A DNA stretch of 62,184 nucleotides, taken from positions 1-62,184 of the forward strand of contig JAIPJT010000011.1 in NCBI GenBank assembly GCA_021733985.1. Direction: 5' to 3'. This DNA comes from Victivallales bacterium. Lineage in GTDB: Bacteria > Verrucomicrobiota > Lentisphaeria > Victivallales > GWF2-38-69. Position numbers and translations under genes: made by a program. Shown one piece after another: positions 17,404 to 25,875 of the stretch (position 1 is the first letter of the stretch; every line of letters begins with the position of its first letter). The notes beneath the pieces were generated by a model. The model had not been told where the DNA came from. It saw nothing but the letters and a program-made list of their open reading frames with translations, and did not search any database.

Positions 17404-18450
17404 ATGAAAATCAGAAAAGAGTTCACACAAACGGGGATACCCCTTATCGACGAACAGCATAAAAAATTTCTAAGGACTGCAGAGGAATTATACCTTCACC
17501 ATAATCCCGGAGAATTTACGCCTCAGGAGGTAAAGGCGAAGCTTGAGGAAATGCAGGTATACATTCTAGAGCACTTTGATGCTGAAGAATTTTTAATGCT
17601 TTCAATAAATTATCCAAAGTTAGAAGAACACAAAAAGGTTCACCTGCAGTTTAAAGAATTAATAGACAGGCTTACTGTCGAATCAGAATCAACTTCAGAT
17701 ACAGCCGCTTTCGTAAAATACTTCAGTAACACTGTAATAAGCTGGATAAATGAAAACCTTGTAGATATCGATAATGAAATTGCGGAATATATAAAAGAAA
17801 ATAACCTGTTTGATTTAATGAATTCCTGTACTAAATGTAAAGCCCAGTTCTGTAACAGAACCGAAGATGCTTCTAAAATAAGTACAACCTGCGCAACGAA
17901 CGAAAAAGAAATAATCGCTGAAAGCCTTAAAGAGTATAAGCAAAATGAGGAAGTTGGTAAAATCGCCTTTAACTCTGCTATAGTTGAGTCTGAAGGATAC
18001 TGCAGGGATATAAGACTGCTTGAAATTATTAATTTTGCCCGAAAGAATAATTATAAAAAGTTAGGGCTGGCATTTTGTGTAGGCCTGAGGGAAGAATCTG
18101 AAATAGCCGAGGAAATACTTAAGCATAATGAGTTCGAGGTAATTAGCGCAGCCTGCAAATTCAGTAACGTTGACAAAACCGAACTTGGTATTGATGAAAA
18201 AGATAAACTTGAACCTGGAAGTTTCGAATCGATTTGTAATCCTGTCGGACAGGCAATGCTTTTTAATAAAGAAAAAACAGATCTTAATATTTTGATTGGA
18301 TTATGTGTTGGACACGATTCTCTGTTTTTTAAATATTCGGATGCACCGGTTACGGTCTTTGCTGTAAAAGACAGGGTATTAGGGCATAACCCCCTCGCCG
18401 CAGTATATACTTCTAAATCTTATTATAAGAAGAAACTTTATAATACCTGA
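17404..18450 (+). CDS. hemerythrin-DUF1847 fusion protein
   Basis: A 348-residue cytosolic protein with two domains. Residues 1-130 form a bacteriohemerythrin-like four-helix bundle with ligands H19, H57, E61 (HFDAE), H76, H80 (HKKVH) and D123. The fifth histidine expected four residues after W114 is asparagine (N118), so the diiron site lacks one ligand. Residues from about 142 match the cysteine-rich family DUF1847: CTKCKAQFC, then FCVGLREE, SICNPVGQA, GLCVGHD and KDRVLGHNPLAA. The start MKIRKEF at 17404 fits the hemerythrin N-terminus; the frame opens earlier without homology. It is divergent from cysH. Binding of O2, NO or metal and a sensor or protective role are possible; function is unknown. 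Confidence 0.85.
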   Translation: MKIRKEFTQTGIPLIDEQHKKFLRTAEELYLHHNPGEFTPQEVKAKLEEMQVYILEHFDAEEFLMLSINYPKLEEHKKVHLQFKELIDRLTVESESTSDTAAFVKYFSNTVISWINENLVDIDNEIAEYIKENNLFDLMNSCTKCKAQFCNRTEDASKISTTCATNEKEIIAESLKEYKQNEEVGKIAFNSAIVESEGYCRDIRLLEIINFARKNNYKKLGLAFCVGLREESEIAEEILKHNEFEVISAACKFSNVDKTELGIDEKDKLEPGSFESICNPVGQAMLFNKEKTDLNILIGLCVGHDSLFFKYSDAPVTVFAVKDRVLGHNPLAAVYTSKSYYKKKLYNT

Positions 18451-18473
18451 AACATACTGGGAACTATAGAATA

Positions 18474-18507
18474 GAGCCTGTCCCAAAAGTAACCTTTTGT
18501 CAGGCTC
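18474..18507 (+). terminator. hairpin downstream of the hemerythrin-fusion gene
   Basis: GAGCCTG (18474-18480) pairs with CAGGCTC (18501-18507), and inside AAAAG pairs with CTTTT. The hairpin begins 24 nt after the stop codon. No immediate T tract follows, though a T-rich run comes at 18540, so it may be a terminator or a mobile-element end. Confidence 0.5.
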
Positions 18508-18732
18508 AGTATTCAGTCACCAGTTGTCAGTTGCCGGTATTATTTTTTTTTATGGATAATTGCTATATTTGTTTAAAAAGTTTTTTACCCGGATTATGCG
18601 AGATATCGGCGCACTCGGAGAACTCGCCCTACCCTGTTTTTACCTAATATTGAACTCAGTAGAGTTAGCGGAAATCTTTATACACACATCATCTGATATG
18701 ACAGGCTGCCGTATGACCGGGAAACAAAAGGA
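18508..18732. other. gene-free stretch after the hemerythrin-fusion gene
   Basis: Contains degenerate CAGTTGTCAGTTG-type repeats and a segment CCCGGATTATGCGAG near 18588 that resembles element ends elsewhere in the window (rc of 61917-61928 shares CCCGGATTATGC). A 68-codon frame here has no recognisable content. Confidence 0.4.
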
Positions 18733-18786
18733 AAAGCATATCATAAACGTTTATGATATGCTTTAATATTATACTATCTTAGTATA
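18733..18786 (-). terminator. terminator of the double-Cache gene
   Basis: A perfect 32-bp palindrome (18733-18764, AAAGCATATCATAAAC and its complement) is preceded in transcription order by a 7-bp hairpin TATACTA/TAGTATA (18770-18786). On the minus strand the palindrome runs into CTTTTCCTTTTG. It lies just after the stop of the minus-strand gene and could work in both directions. Confidence 0.65.
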
Positions 18787-18791
18787 TTTTA

Positions 18792-19691
18792 TTACTTTTT
18801 AGCTTTCACATAAATCCCCGAGCCTACAATATATGTTTTACCGTCTGCAAAAACGCTTTGAAAGTATATTTCTTTTTTCTGCTCATCTTTTTTGCCGGGA
18901 ACTTTTGCTTTACATTCAAGCCAGCCGGAACTTTTCTTCTTTGCTACTTCAACCATCTTTTCAGTGGCCGGATCTATCTTTGCAGCATTTTTCCCTTCCA
19001 GTTCAGGATAGTTGGGATTGTACAGGCAAACCCCGGAATCGGAATAAACATAAATATAAGAATGTTTATGTTTGAAAACACTGTCTTTTCTGTCAAATAC
19101 TTTATATGCTTCTTCCGGGCCGTATTTTTTTATTATATCACACGCTTTATGAACAACTTTCACTACAAAAAGGCGCTGTAGATTTAAGTCGTTCTTACTA
19201 ATGGCTACGACATAAGTTTTCCCGGAGTCTGTTACAGCAATATCAGTATAGAAACTCATATGCTTAATCTCAAAAACATCTATAAGGTCGTCCCACCAGC
19301 CCTGGCTTCTGCGTTTCTGCCATTTTTCGATAGCATCTTTCGCAAGAACTTTTCCGTTTATTGAAGAAGTTTTAAGAACATTTTTCCCTTCTTTCGGTTT
19401 GAGGTCCGGATGAACAAGTATTTTACCGGTCTCAGGATCTATAACATAAACTCCGCCAAAATTATTATCATCTGTATCAATTTTTCTAATTTTATCCAGT
19501 GCATCTGTTCCATCTTTTTCCAGGAGATAAATACATTTATCCATGTTCAACCTGATCTGATTATATTCATCTGCCGTTTTCTGGAATTCAACAAGGTGAC
19601 TGTTGCTGTAATAATGCAATGCAAAAAGTGAATTCAGTGATAAAAATATTCCCACCGCAGTTAAGAATACAATTTTTAGCATTTTAGACAT
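18792..19691 (-). CDS. periplasmic double-Cache domain protein without output domain
   Basis: A 299-residue exported or membrane-anchored protein. Residues 4-25 are a hydrophobic signal anchor. Two Cache-like blocks follow: GGVYVIDPETGKILVHP (about 79-95) with GKNVLK after it, and YIYVYSDSGVCLYNP (about 212-226) with PELEGKNAAKI. Cache domains sense small molecules such as organic acids or amino acids in the periplasm, normally fused to chemoreceptor, kinase or cyclase modules; none is present here. A strong AAAGGAGG site precedes the ATG. It is divergent from the alpha-glucosidase gene. It may act as a stand-alone binding protein; ligand unknown. Confidence 0.75.
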   Translation of the reverse strand: MSKMLKIVFLTAVGIFLSLNSLFALHYYSNSHLVEFQKTADEYNQIRLNMDKCIYLLEKDGTDALDKIRKIDTDDNNFGGVYVIDPETGKILVHPDLKPKEGKNVLKTSSINGKVLAKDAIEKWQKRRSQGWWDDLIDVFEIKHMSFYTDIAVTDSGKTYVVAISKNDLNLQRLFVVKVVHKACDIIKKYGPEEAYKVFDRKDSVFKHKHSYIYVYSDSGVCLYNPNYPELEGKNAAKIDPATEKMVEVAKKKSSGWLECKAKVPGKKDEQKKEIYFQSVFADGKTYIVGSGIYVKAKK

Positions 19692-19907
19692 TTGTTACTT
19701 CCTCCTTTGATAATTCTTAAATTGTTATATGTTTACCCTTTCATTTAGGATTATATTGAAAAAAAAAGTATATGTCAATAGTTATTTTGTGCTAATAATG
19801 ATTTAACAGTAAAAGTATACAAAAATAGTTTTGTTTATTTTACAATTGTATTTAGTTGATTATGTTACCGTTCATTTATTAAACAAACATATTTGAGGAG
19901 CAGATTA

Positions 19908-21575
19908 ATGATAAGAAAAGAGGAAGAAAAATGGTGGAAGGAACTGGTCGTTTATCAGGTTTACCCAAGATCCTTTAAAGACAGTTCAGGTAACGGTATA
20001 GGCGATCTGAAAGGCATAACTGAAAAGCTTGACTATATAAAATCATTAGGAGTAAATGCTGTGTGGCTGAATCCTGTCTATGAATCACCCTGTGATGATA
20101 TGGGATATGATATAAGTGATTACAGAAATATACTCAGAGACCTCGGGACAATGGATGACTTTAAAATTCTTTTGAATGAAGCTCACAAAAGAAACATTTT
20201 AATAATAATGGATCTTGTGGTAAACCATACTTCCGACGAACATGAATGGTTTTCAGAAGCCTGTAAATCCAGGAACAACCCTTACCACGATTATTATTTT
20301 TTCAAAGATGCCCGAAACGGCATTCCAAACAACTGGGTTTCATTTTTCAGCGGTTCTGCCTGGGACTACAACGAGCCAACTGATGAATATTATCTCCATA
20401 TTTTCAGTAAAAAACAGCCTGACCTGAACTGGGAAAACGAAAAAGTACGAAGAGAAGTATATGATATTATGAAGTTCTGGTTTGAAATGGGAATTGACGG
20501 CTTCAGAATGGATGTTATAAACCTTATTTCCAAGAAACCGGGACTGCCTGATAGAGATGAGGATGAAGATTTAGCTGAAAGCTATTCTTTCGGACCAAAG
20601 TTCCATGATTATATGAAAGAAATGAACAGAGAAGTGCTGTCTAAATATAAATGCGTAACTGTAGGAGAATGTCCGGGAACAACGGTAGAACAGGCTCTTG
20701 ATACTGTAGGATATGACAGAAACGAACTACATATGATCTTTCATTTCGATGCAATGCCTCTGGATTCAGGACCCAACGGCGAACACTTCTACCCGGGAAA
20801 AGTTGATTATCAAAAATTCAAACAGGTCTTTACAAAATGGCATAAAGCACTATACGGCAAAGGATGGAACAGTATTTATCTGATGAACCATGACCAGCCC
20901 AGAGCTGTATCAAGATTCGGTAATGACGGGAAATACAGGGAAGAGACTGCGAAAATGCTTGCGACATTCCAGCTTTCTATGTGCGGCACTCCCTATATAT
21001 ACCAGGGCGAGGAAATAGGTATGACAAACTGTCATTTTGAACCAGAAGAATTCCGTGATATCCAGATGATCAACTATTATGCGGAAATGACCGCTAAAGG
21101 TTACAGCAAAGAAGAACTGCTTCCAGGTCTTCTGTACAAAGGAAGAGATAATTCGAGAACTCCTATGCAGTGGGATAGAACAAAAAACGGCGGTTTTTCA
21201 AATGCGGATAATACCTGGATCAAAGTAAACCCGAATTATGAAAAAATAAACGTTGATGAAAGCGAAAATGACCCTGACTCAATTTTGAATTATTTTAGAA
21301 AAATGATAAAGGCAAGAAAAAACAATAAAACTTTAGTCTACGGTGACTATGATATTATTGAACCTGATAATGAAAAAATTTATGCATATAAACGCTTTAC
21401 CGATAATGATGAGCTGATTGTTATTCTCAACCTTACAGATGGTGAAGTAACCTTTAATTCAGGATACAACTTAAAGAGCAAGGCGGAAATCATAGGAAAT
21501 TATTCCGGAACTAAGTTTAACAAAAAAAATGAAATTCAGCTAAGGCCGTATGAAGCTAAAATTATCAGATTATAA
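19908..21575 (+). CDS. GH13 alpha-glucosidase / oligo-1,6-glucosidase
   Basis: Cytosolic TIM-barrel glycoside hydrolase of 555 residues, typical of subfamily GH13_31. The catalytic triad is D202 (GFRMDVIN), E254 (TVGECPG) and D329 (NHDQPRAVSRFG). The valine following the nucleophile (DVIN) is the residue associated with alpha-1,6 preference. QPDLNWEN (170-177) is also typical. The ATG at 19908 follows GAGGAG with good spacing; the frame extends upstream from a TTG. No transporter or other carbohydrate gene adjoins it, so it probably degrades imported or intracellular malto/isomalto-oligosaccharides. Trehalose-phosphate hydrolase is less likely. Confidence 0.92.
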   Translation: MIRKEEEKWWKELVVYQVYPRSFKDSSGNGIGDLKGITEKLDYIKSLGVNAVWLNPVYESPCDDMGYDISDYRNILRDLGTMDDFKILLNEAHKRNILIIMDLVVNHTSDEHEWFSEACKSRNNPYHDYYFFKDARNGIPNNWVSFFSGSAWDYNEPTDEYYLHIFSKKQPDLNWENEKVRREVYDIMKFWFEMGIDGFRMDVINLISKKPGLPDRDEDEDLAESYSFGPKFHDYMKEMNREVLSKYKCVTVGECPGTTVEQALDTVGYDRNELHMIFHFDAMPLDSGPNGEHFYPGKVDYQKFKQVFTKWHKALYGKGWNSIYLMNHDQPRAVSRFGNDGKYREETAKMLATFQLSMCGTPYIYQGEEIGMTNCHFEPEEFRDIQMINYYAEMTAKGYSKEELLPGLLYKGRDNSRTPMQWDRTKNGGFSNADNTWIKVNPNYEKINVDESENDPDSILNYFRKMIKARKNNKTLVYGDYDIIEPDNEKIYAYKRFTDNDELIVILNLTDGEVTFNSGYNLKSKAEIIGNYSGTKFNKKNEIQLRPYEAKIIRL

Positions 21576-21739
21576 ATTTTAACGGAAAAATCAGAAGTTG
21601 TTCTAACAGGCAATGGGATGATATGGAAAGGCAGTTCCGGGTTTACGGACAGGTAAAAAAGTCTGGAATTTTTTGTTTAGGAGGATCATTCAGATGTTAT
21701 CTGAAAAGGCAGGCAAACGTTTTCCGGGTAGAAAACTAT

Positions 21740-21859
21740 CGTTGGAGTTCAAACTTTTATATTAGACATAGCCTCAGCGAAAGTTTAAATGTGTGAGTTT
21801 GGACCCACAATTAATATAAACTTTCGGCTAATACGAATTAAAAAGCCTGAACTCTAACG
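21740..21859. repeat. 120-nt long inverted repeat between convergent genes
   Basis: The 34-nt ends CGTTGGAGTTCA... (21740-21773) and the reverse complement of 21826-21859 match at 25 positions. Inside, CGAAAGTTTA (21778-21787) pairs perfectly with TAAACTTTCG (21817-21826), and TGTG/CACA closes the tip. The whole segment can fold into one long hairpin. It lies between the convergent alpha-glucosidase and flavoprotein genes, so it may be a bidirectional terminator or a MITE. The rest of the 293-nt gap (21576-21739) shows no gene. Confidence 0.6.
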
Positions 21860-21868
21860 GAAAAACAC

Positions 21869-22444
21869 TTATTTTGTTATTTTATGTGCAAGCCAGGCCA
21901 GGTTTTCTGCAAATCTCTGAACGCTTGCTATTGCTTCACTGTCTTCTTCTATTTCCCCTTTAGCCCCTCCAAAACCGATGCTCCAGTAACTCGACCCGGG
22001 CACTATCATATCATTTATTATATACCAGCTTATTAACTGCGCGAAAGTAAAGTTCTGTCCGGCTCTTCTTGCCACAACAACCGGACCTCCAAGCTTCCTG
22101 GAAAAGAGGTTTCCCCGGCCCCTTGAAACGTATCCCGCCCTGTCAAGCAAAGCTGTCAACTGTGAAGTTGCTGAACCGAAATAAACAGGAGAACCTACAA
22201 TAATAATATCGGCATTCAGCATTTTCCTGAAGATTTTTTCAAAATCATTATCTTTTAATACACATCTTTTATCACTGTTTTTTCTACATCCCAGGCAGCC
22301 GGTACAGGGTTTAATATCTTTTCCCTGAAGCGGGACCAACTCTGTTTCGATTCCTTCTTTCTCCAGAACTTTTAACCCGTAATCCAATAATTTTTCTGTG
22401 TTCCCGTTTTTTCTCGGACTACCCGAAATAGCTATAGCTTTCAT
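21869..22444 (-). CDS. iron-sulfur flavoprotein (NADPH-dependent FMN reductase family)
   Basis: A 191-residue flavodoxin-fold protein. SGSPRKNGNT at residues 6-15 is the FMN phosphate loop, and GSPVYFGSATSQLTALLDR (about 80-98) is the isoalloxazine side. CTGCLGCRKNSDKRC gives CX2CX2CX7C, the compact motif that binds [4Fe-4S] in archaeal and clostridial Isf proteins. The start at 22444 is chosen because AAGGAG precedes this ATG and the family begins MKAIAISGSP; the frame opens 39 codons earlier without homology. Likely an electron carrier or oxygen/peroxide detoxifying reductase in anaerobes. The exact substrate cannot be told. Confidence 0.88.
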   Translation of the reverse strand: MKAIAISGSPRKNGNTEKLLDYGLKVLEKEGIETELVPLQGKDIKPCTGCLGCRKNSDKRCVLKDNDFEKIFRKMLNADIIIVGSPVYFGSATSQLTALLDRAGYVSRGRGNLFSRKLGGPVVVARRAGQNFTFAQLISWYIINDMIVPGSSYWSIGFGGAKGEIEEDSEAIASVQRFAENLAWLAHKITK

Positions 22445-22776
22445 ATTACACACTCCTTGTTTCATTGTATTTTTTTGACCTTGCCTGTATTTATCCATCA
22501 CACCATACTGCATGACCTTTATCGAATGATAATAGTAATTAAAATATATTGAAACATCCATGATACAAGTAACCTTTTTAAGGTACCGTCTTCTGTATCT
22601 AATATTTTCAAGAATCAGAGATTTTTTTTAAAACGGGAAGAATTAAATTAAGCAATACAGAGTTAGATTAAAAACTATTTAGATTCAAAAATTTGGATTT
22701 TTCTATTATAAAATGTACTTTAAGTGAAGAGTTAGTCTTCAATATCAAATTAAGATACTTCAGAAAGGGCCAAAAA
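22445..22776. promoter_or_regulatory. divergent promoter region of the flavoprotein and aldo/keto reductase genes
   Basis: Gene-free 332-nt AT-rich region between divergent starts. It contains a small ACCTT/AAGGT hairpin near 22572 and a TATAAA-like -10 candidate near 22709, but no complete promoter that I would defend. The ribosome-binding sites AAGGAG (minus) and AAAGGG (plus) mark both ends. Confidence 0.35.
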
Positions 22777-23898
22777 ATGAAATACAGAAGATTTGGAAAA
22801 ACCGATATTATGCTGTCAGCACTTGGTTTCGGCACAATGAGGCTGCCGACAGTTGACAACCAATACGGAAAGATCAATGAGCCGGAAGCAATTCAAATGA
22901 TAAGATATGCAATTGATAAAGGGGTAAATTATATAGATACGGCTTATATGTATCATGAGGGGAACAGTGAGGGCTTAGTCGCCAGGGCTCTAAATAACGG
23001 TTACAGAGAAAAAGTATATATTGCCGACAAGCTTGCCCTCTGGGGATGTGAAAACTATGATGACCTTACTAAAGTTTTTGAAACCCAGCTCAACAGACTT
23101 CATACCGACTGTATAGATTTTTATCTGGTTCACTGTTTACAGGAAAAATTCTGGAAACAGAAAGATAAGCTCAAACTTCTCGAGTGGTGTGACAATATCA
23201 GGAAAAGCGGTAAAATTAAATATTTGGGTTTTTCTTTCCATGATTCCGTTTCAACCTTTAAAGAAATTGTCGACGGCTATAACTGGGATTTCTGCCAAAT
23301 CCAGTATAACTATATGAATGAAGATGTCCAGGCAGGCACGGAGGGACTAAAATATGCTGCCGATAAAGGCCTGCCTGTTATGATAATGGAACCGTTACTT
23401 GGGGGTATGCTTACTAATTTAACCAGGAAAACCGCAAAACTCTGGGATTCAGCCGGGCTGGATCCTGTTGAAACAGCATTACAATGGCTTTGGAATAAAC
23501 CTGAAGTAACTGTTGTTTTAAGCGGCATGAGCTCTCTTAAACAGGTGAAAGACAATATAAAATACGCTGAAAATTCCGGCGTTGGTATTCTGAATAAACA
23601 TCACTTTGAAACTGTAAAAAAATCTGTAACTTCTATTCAGAAAAATTTAAAAATACCCTGTACAAAGTGTCAGTATTGTATGTCCGAATGTCCAAACCAA
23701 ATACCTATACCCGATATTATTGAAGCATATAACCTTTATGAAACAAATAAAGGACTTTACCCAATGTTATACTCACAGCTTCCTGAAGAAAATAACGCGT
23801 CCGCCTGCATGCAATGTAAAAAGTGTGAAGAGAAATGTCCGCAAAACATAAAAATATCAGAATTCATGCCTGAAATTCATAAACGTCTCAGCCGATAA
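22777..23898 (+). CDS. aldo/keto reductase with C-terminal 4Fe-4S ferredoxin domain
   Basis: A 373-residue oxidoreductase. The TIM-barrel AKR domain begins MKYRRFGKTD; the catalytic tetrad is recognisable in YIDTAYMYHEGN (Asp, Tyr), IADKL (Lys) and LVHC (His). After residue 300 come two cysteine clusters, CTKCQYCMSECP and CMQCKKCEEKCP, each fitting a [4Fe-4S] site. This architecture is frequent in anaerobes and suggests electron exchange with ferredoxin. The start is at 22777, after AAAGGGCC, since the upstream frame extension has no homology. It is transcribed away from an iron-sulfur flavoprotein, a plausible redox partner. Substrate unknown. Confidence 0.9.
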   Translation: MKYRRFGKTDIMLSALGFGTMRLPTVDNQYGKINEPEAIQMIRYAIDKGVNYIDTAYMYHEGNSEGLVARALNNGYREKVYIADKLALWGCENYDDLTKVFETQLNRLHTDCIDFYLVHCLQEKFWKQKDKLKLLEWCDNIRKSGKIKYLGFSFHDSVSTFKEIVDGYNWDFCQIQYNYMNEDVQAGTEGLKYAADKGLPVMIMEPLLGGMLTNLTRKTAKLWDSAGLDPVETALQWLWNKPEVTVVLSGMSSLKQVKDNIKYAENSGVGILNKHHFETVKKSVTSIQKNLKIPCTKCQYCMSECPNQIPIPDIIEAYNLYETNKGLYPMLYSQLPEENNASACMQCKKCEEKCPQNIKISEFMPEIHKRLSR

Positions 23899-23994
23899 TT
23901 AGAAAAAGCGGCCTGAAAAGCCATATAAACATTATAGAAACATAAAGTGTGATACAAGGTAATCATCTTGTCCCGTTTTTTATGATTTTCTTCC

Positions 23995-24022
23995 AAATTT
24001 TACTTTAGCTAAAGTAAAATTT
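23995..24022 (+). terminator. perfect 28-bp palindrome, terminator of the aldo/keto reductase gene
   Basis: AAATTTTACTTTAG at 23995-24008 is followed directly by its reverse complement to 24022, then by a T-rich run (TTTTT at 24025-24029). It ends just before the left end of the 100-bp repeat. Confidence 0.7.
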
Positions 24023-24028
24023 AATTTT

Positions 24029-24128
24029 TAATTAGACGGCTGTGAAAAATCATATATCTTGTGATATGATTATCATAACAAAAGAAAAATCAAAGCTATG
24101 AAACCCCTTTTCGTGGACCGTCTAATTA
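24029..24128 (+). repeat. 100-bp repeated element, copy A, upstream of a pseudopilin gene
   Basis: Bounded by TAATTAGACGG and its perfect complement CCGTCTAATTA. It contains a hairpin AATCATAT/ATATGATT with an 8-nt loop (24049-24072) and two copies of GAAAAATC. Its right end is 9 nt before the ATG at 24138. A second copy, about 88% identical by eye, lies inverted near 52556-52655 in front of mlaD. It could be a MITE or a leader RNA. Confidence 0.8.
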
Positions 24129-24137
24129 CATCTGACA

Positions 24138-25037
24138 ATGAAAATACTCTTTAAAAAATTATTCAGCATGGTCGAGCTGTCATTGGCTATTGCAATACTG
24201 GTCATAGCTACAATTTCAATAATTACCCTTTTTTTTATTGGAATCGACGAAAGCAAATCTTCGATCGGCCAAAACTACAGTGCCATTGCTGCGGATGACA
24301 TGTTTGCATATATCTCAAGAAAGGCTGATTATGACTGGACTTCACTCCTCAACGATATACCTGCAAGTAAACCTGATTCAGAGTTGACAAATACAATAGG
24401 GTGGATTATTAACAATGGAGACATTTACCAACCTTCTGATTCAGGTGGCGGTGTATTCGGTATTAAAAAATTTACAAGAAATAGTATAGAGGATTTTACA
24501 GCAGAGGTGTTAATATGGCAGCAAGGTCTTAATGACTGGAGCCTTCCCGGAGACACTATTGATGGATACGATGTAAGCGGAACAATAAGGTGCAATCCTT
24601 CTTCGAGCGGACAAAACGCAACAATTATATATGGTACAACCCTGGGGACTATAATTTTAAAAGATGAAGCACCCGGTTTCACATACAATGGTGCCGCTAC
24701 TACGGTAAAATCACGTTCTCAGGGAACAAAAAAAGAAGTTAGTCTGGACAATCTTTCAGAAGGGGAAGATCCCCTTTTAAATATAAGCGGAGAAAGTTAT
24801 ACTTTCTCTTCCGGTGATATAACAGTAAATATAATAAAAATGAATAATTCTCTGGCAGAAATTACATTCGATGCCCGTAACACAACTATTGTCCCTGCTC
24901 CCGGTAGATCCCTGGAGCAGGCACCACAGACCAGTGCAGCAATTCTAATAGAAATAAGCTGGCCCGTTACTACTGATTATAACCTGAGGGAAAAACATAC
25001 TTACTACTTTGAGATATTCGATGAAGAAAATGTATAA
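24138..25037 (+). CDS. type IV pilin-like pseudopilin, first of a three-gene cassette
   Basis: A 299-residue secreted or pilus-associated protein. The N-terminus KKLFSMVELSLAIAILVIA is a class III prepilin signal: short basic leader, Glu at position +5 if cleavage is before Phe, then a 20-residue hydrophobic helix. The residue before that cleavage point is Leu, not the usual Gly. The remainder is a globular domain without a recognised family. It overlaps the next gene by 17 nt. With the following two genes it forms a cassette of minor pseudopilins like the multi-gene prepilin cassettes known from Verrucomicrobia; no pilus ATPase, inner-membrane protein or peptidase is nearby. Confidence 0.75.
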   Translation: MKILFKKLFSMVELSLAIAILVIATISIITLFFIGIDESKSSIGQNYSAIAADDMFAYISRKADYDWTSLLNDIPASKPDSELTNTIGWIINNGDIYQPSDSGGGVFGIKKFTRNSIEDFTAEVLIWQQGLNDWSLPGDTIDGYDVSGTIRCNPSSSGQNATIIYGTTLGTIILKDEAPGFTYNGAATTVKSRSQGTKKEVSLDNLSEGEDPLLNISGESYTFSSGDITVNIIKMNNSLAEITFDARNTTIVPAPGRSLEQAPQTSAAILIEISWPVTTDYNLREKHTYYFEIFDEENV

Positions 25038-25875
25038 ACATAAAAATAGGCTTGTGAGTAAAGCAGGAAATTTAACATTAGTTGAGTTGATGGTTGCTTT
25101 GATCGTTTCTCTTATCCTATTCTCGGCAATGATGAAAATATTCAATTCATTATACAAAAATCTTGGGACAGCAAAAACTTCCTCCAATATCTATCAGAAT
25201 GCGCGAATTGCATTGGATGTCATAGGTAGAGACCTACAATGTGCTTATTACGGAAATTCTTCTGCACCTTTCTGGCATCATTCTTCCGTTTCTGAATGGG
25301 GTGAATATAATAACGAACTGCTTGCGTTTGTTTCAAATTCACCATTTCCTTCAAATTATTACTCGTCAGATCTTTTTGAAGTCAAATACCAGCTATTTTA
25401 TCCAACCTCAACAACTCAGGACTCTGCAGGCTGGATACTCAGAAGCGTTACCGGTAATATATCCGCCCCGAATTTAAATAATCCCAAATGGAATTTCAAC
25501 AATAATTTCAATGTAGGTTATACTACAAACTCAGTCAATCCGGCCGCTGCATTTACGGCAGACTCCTCATCAAGCAGTAATTTTCATAAACTCGTCCCCT
25601 ATGTTACAAGCCTATCCTTTAAATGTTACAACGAAAATGGGACTGAAATAGAGGCGGATACCTCTATAAGTACAGCCGAAGATAATGCTGAAGTAACAGG
25701 TTTTCCCTATTCTTTGGAAATGAATATTTCTTTACTTGATAAAACTTCCTGGGACAAATGGATTAAAGCCGGAGGCACCCCCGATAATTTAGAAAATGAC
25801 CCGGCATATTATGTAAGGAAAAAATATGAAAGATCCTTTAAACAGACAGTTCTTATAGGCAACAGAGGACAATGA
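25021..25875 (+). CDS. PilW/GspJ-like pseudopilin, second of the cassette
   Basis: About 284 residues. The leader ends SKAGN and the helix is LTLVELMVALIVSLILFSAMM, a standard N-methylation motif; for Glu at +5 the residue before cleavage is Asn with Gly before it. The mature part has the size and low-charge, Ser/Asn-rich character of PilW/GspJ minor pilins. The start is uncertain: ATG at 25021 overlaps the previous gene by 17 nt, and ATG at 25030 is an alternative. Its stop overlaps the start of the next gene (ATGA), so the three genes are coupled. Confidence 0.75.
   Translation: MKKMYKHKNRLVSKAGNLTLVELMVALIVSLILFSAMMKIFNSLYKNLGTAKTSSNIYQNARIALDVIGRDLQCAYYGNSSAPFWHHSSVSEWGEYNNELLAFVSNSPFPSNYYSSDLFEVKYQLFYPTSTTQDSAGWILRSVTGNISAPNLNNPKWNFNNNFNVGYTTNSVNPAAAFTADSSSSSNFHKLVPYVTSLSFKCYNENGTEIEADTSISTAEDNAEVTGFPYSLEMNISLLDKTSWDKWIKAGGTPDNLENDPAYYVRKKYERSFKQTVLIGNRGQ

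Noticed and set aside
18560-18766. A 68-codon frame after the hemerythrin-fusion gene
   Set aside because: It runs into the 32-bp terminator palindrome and has no recognisable content.
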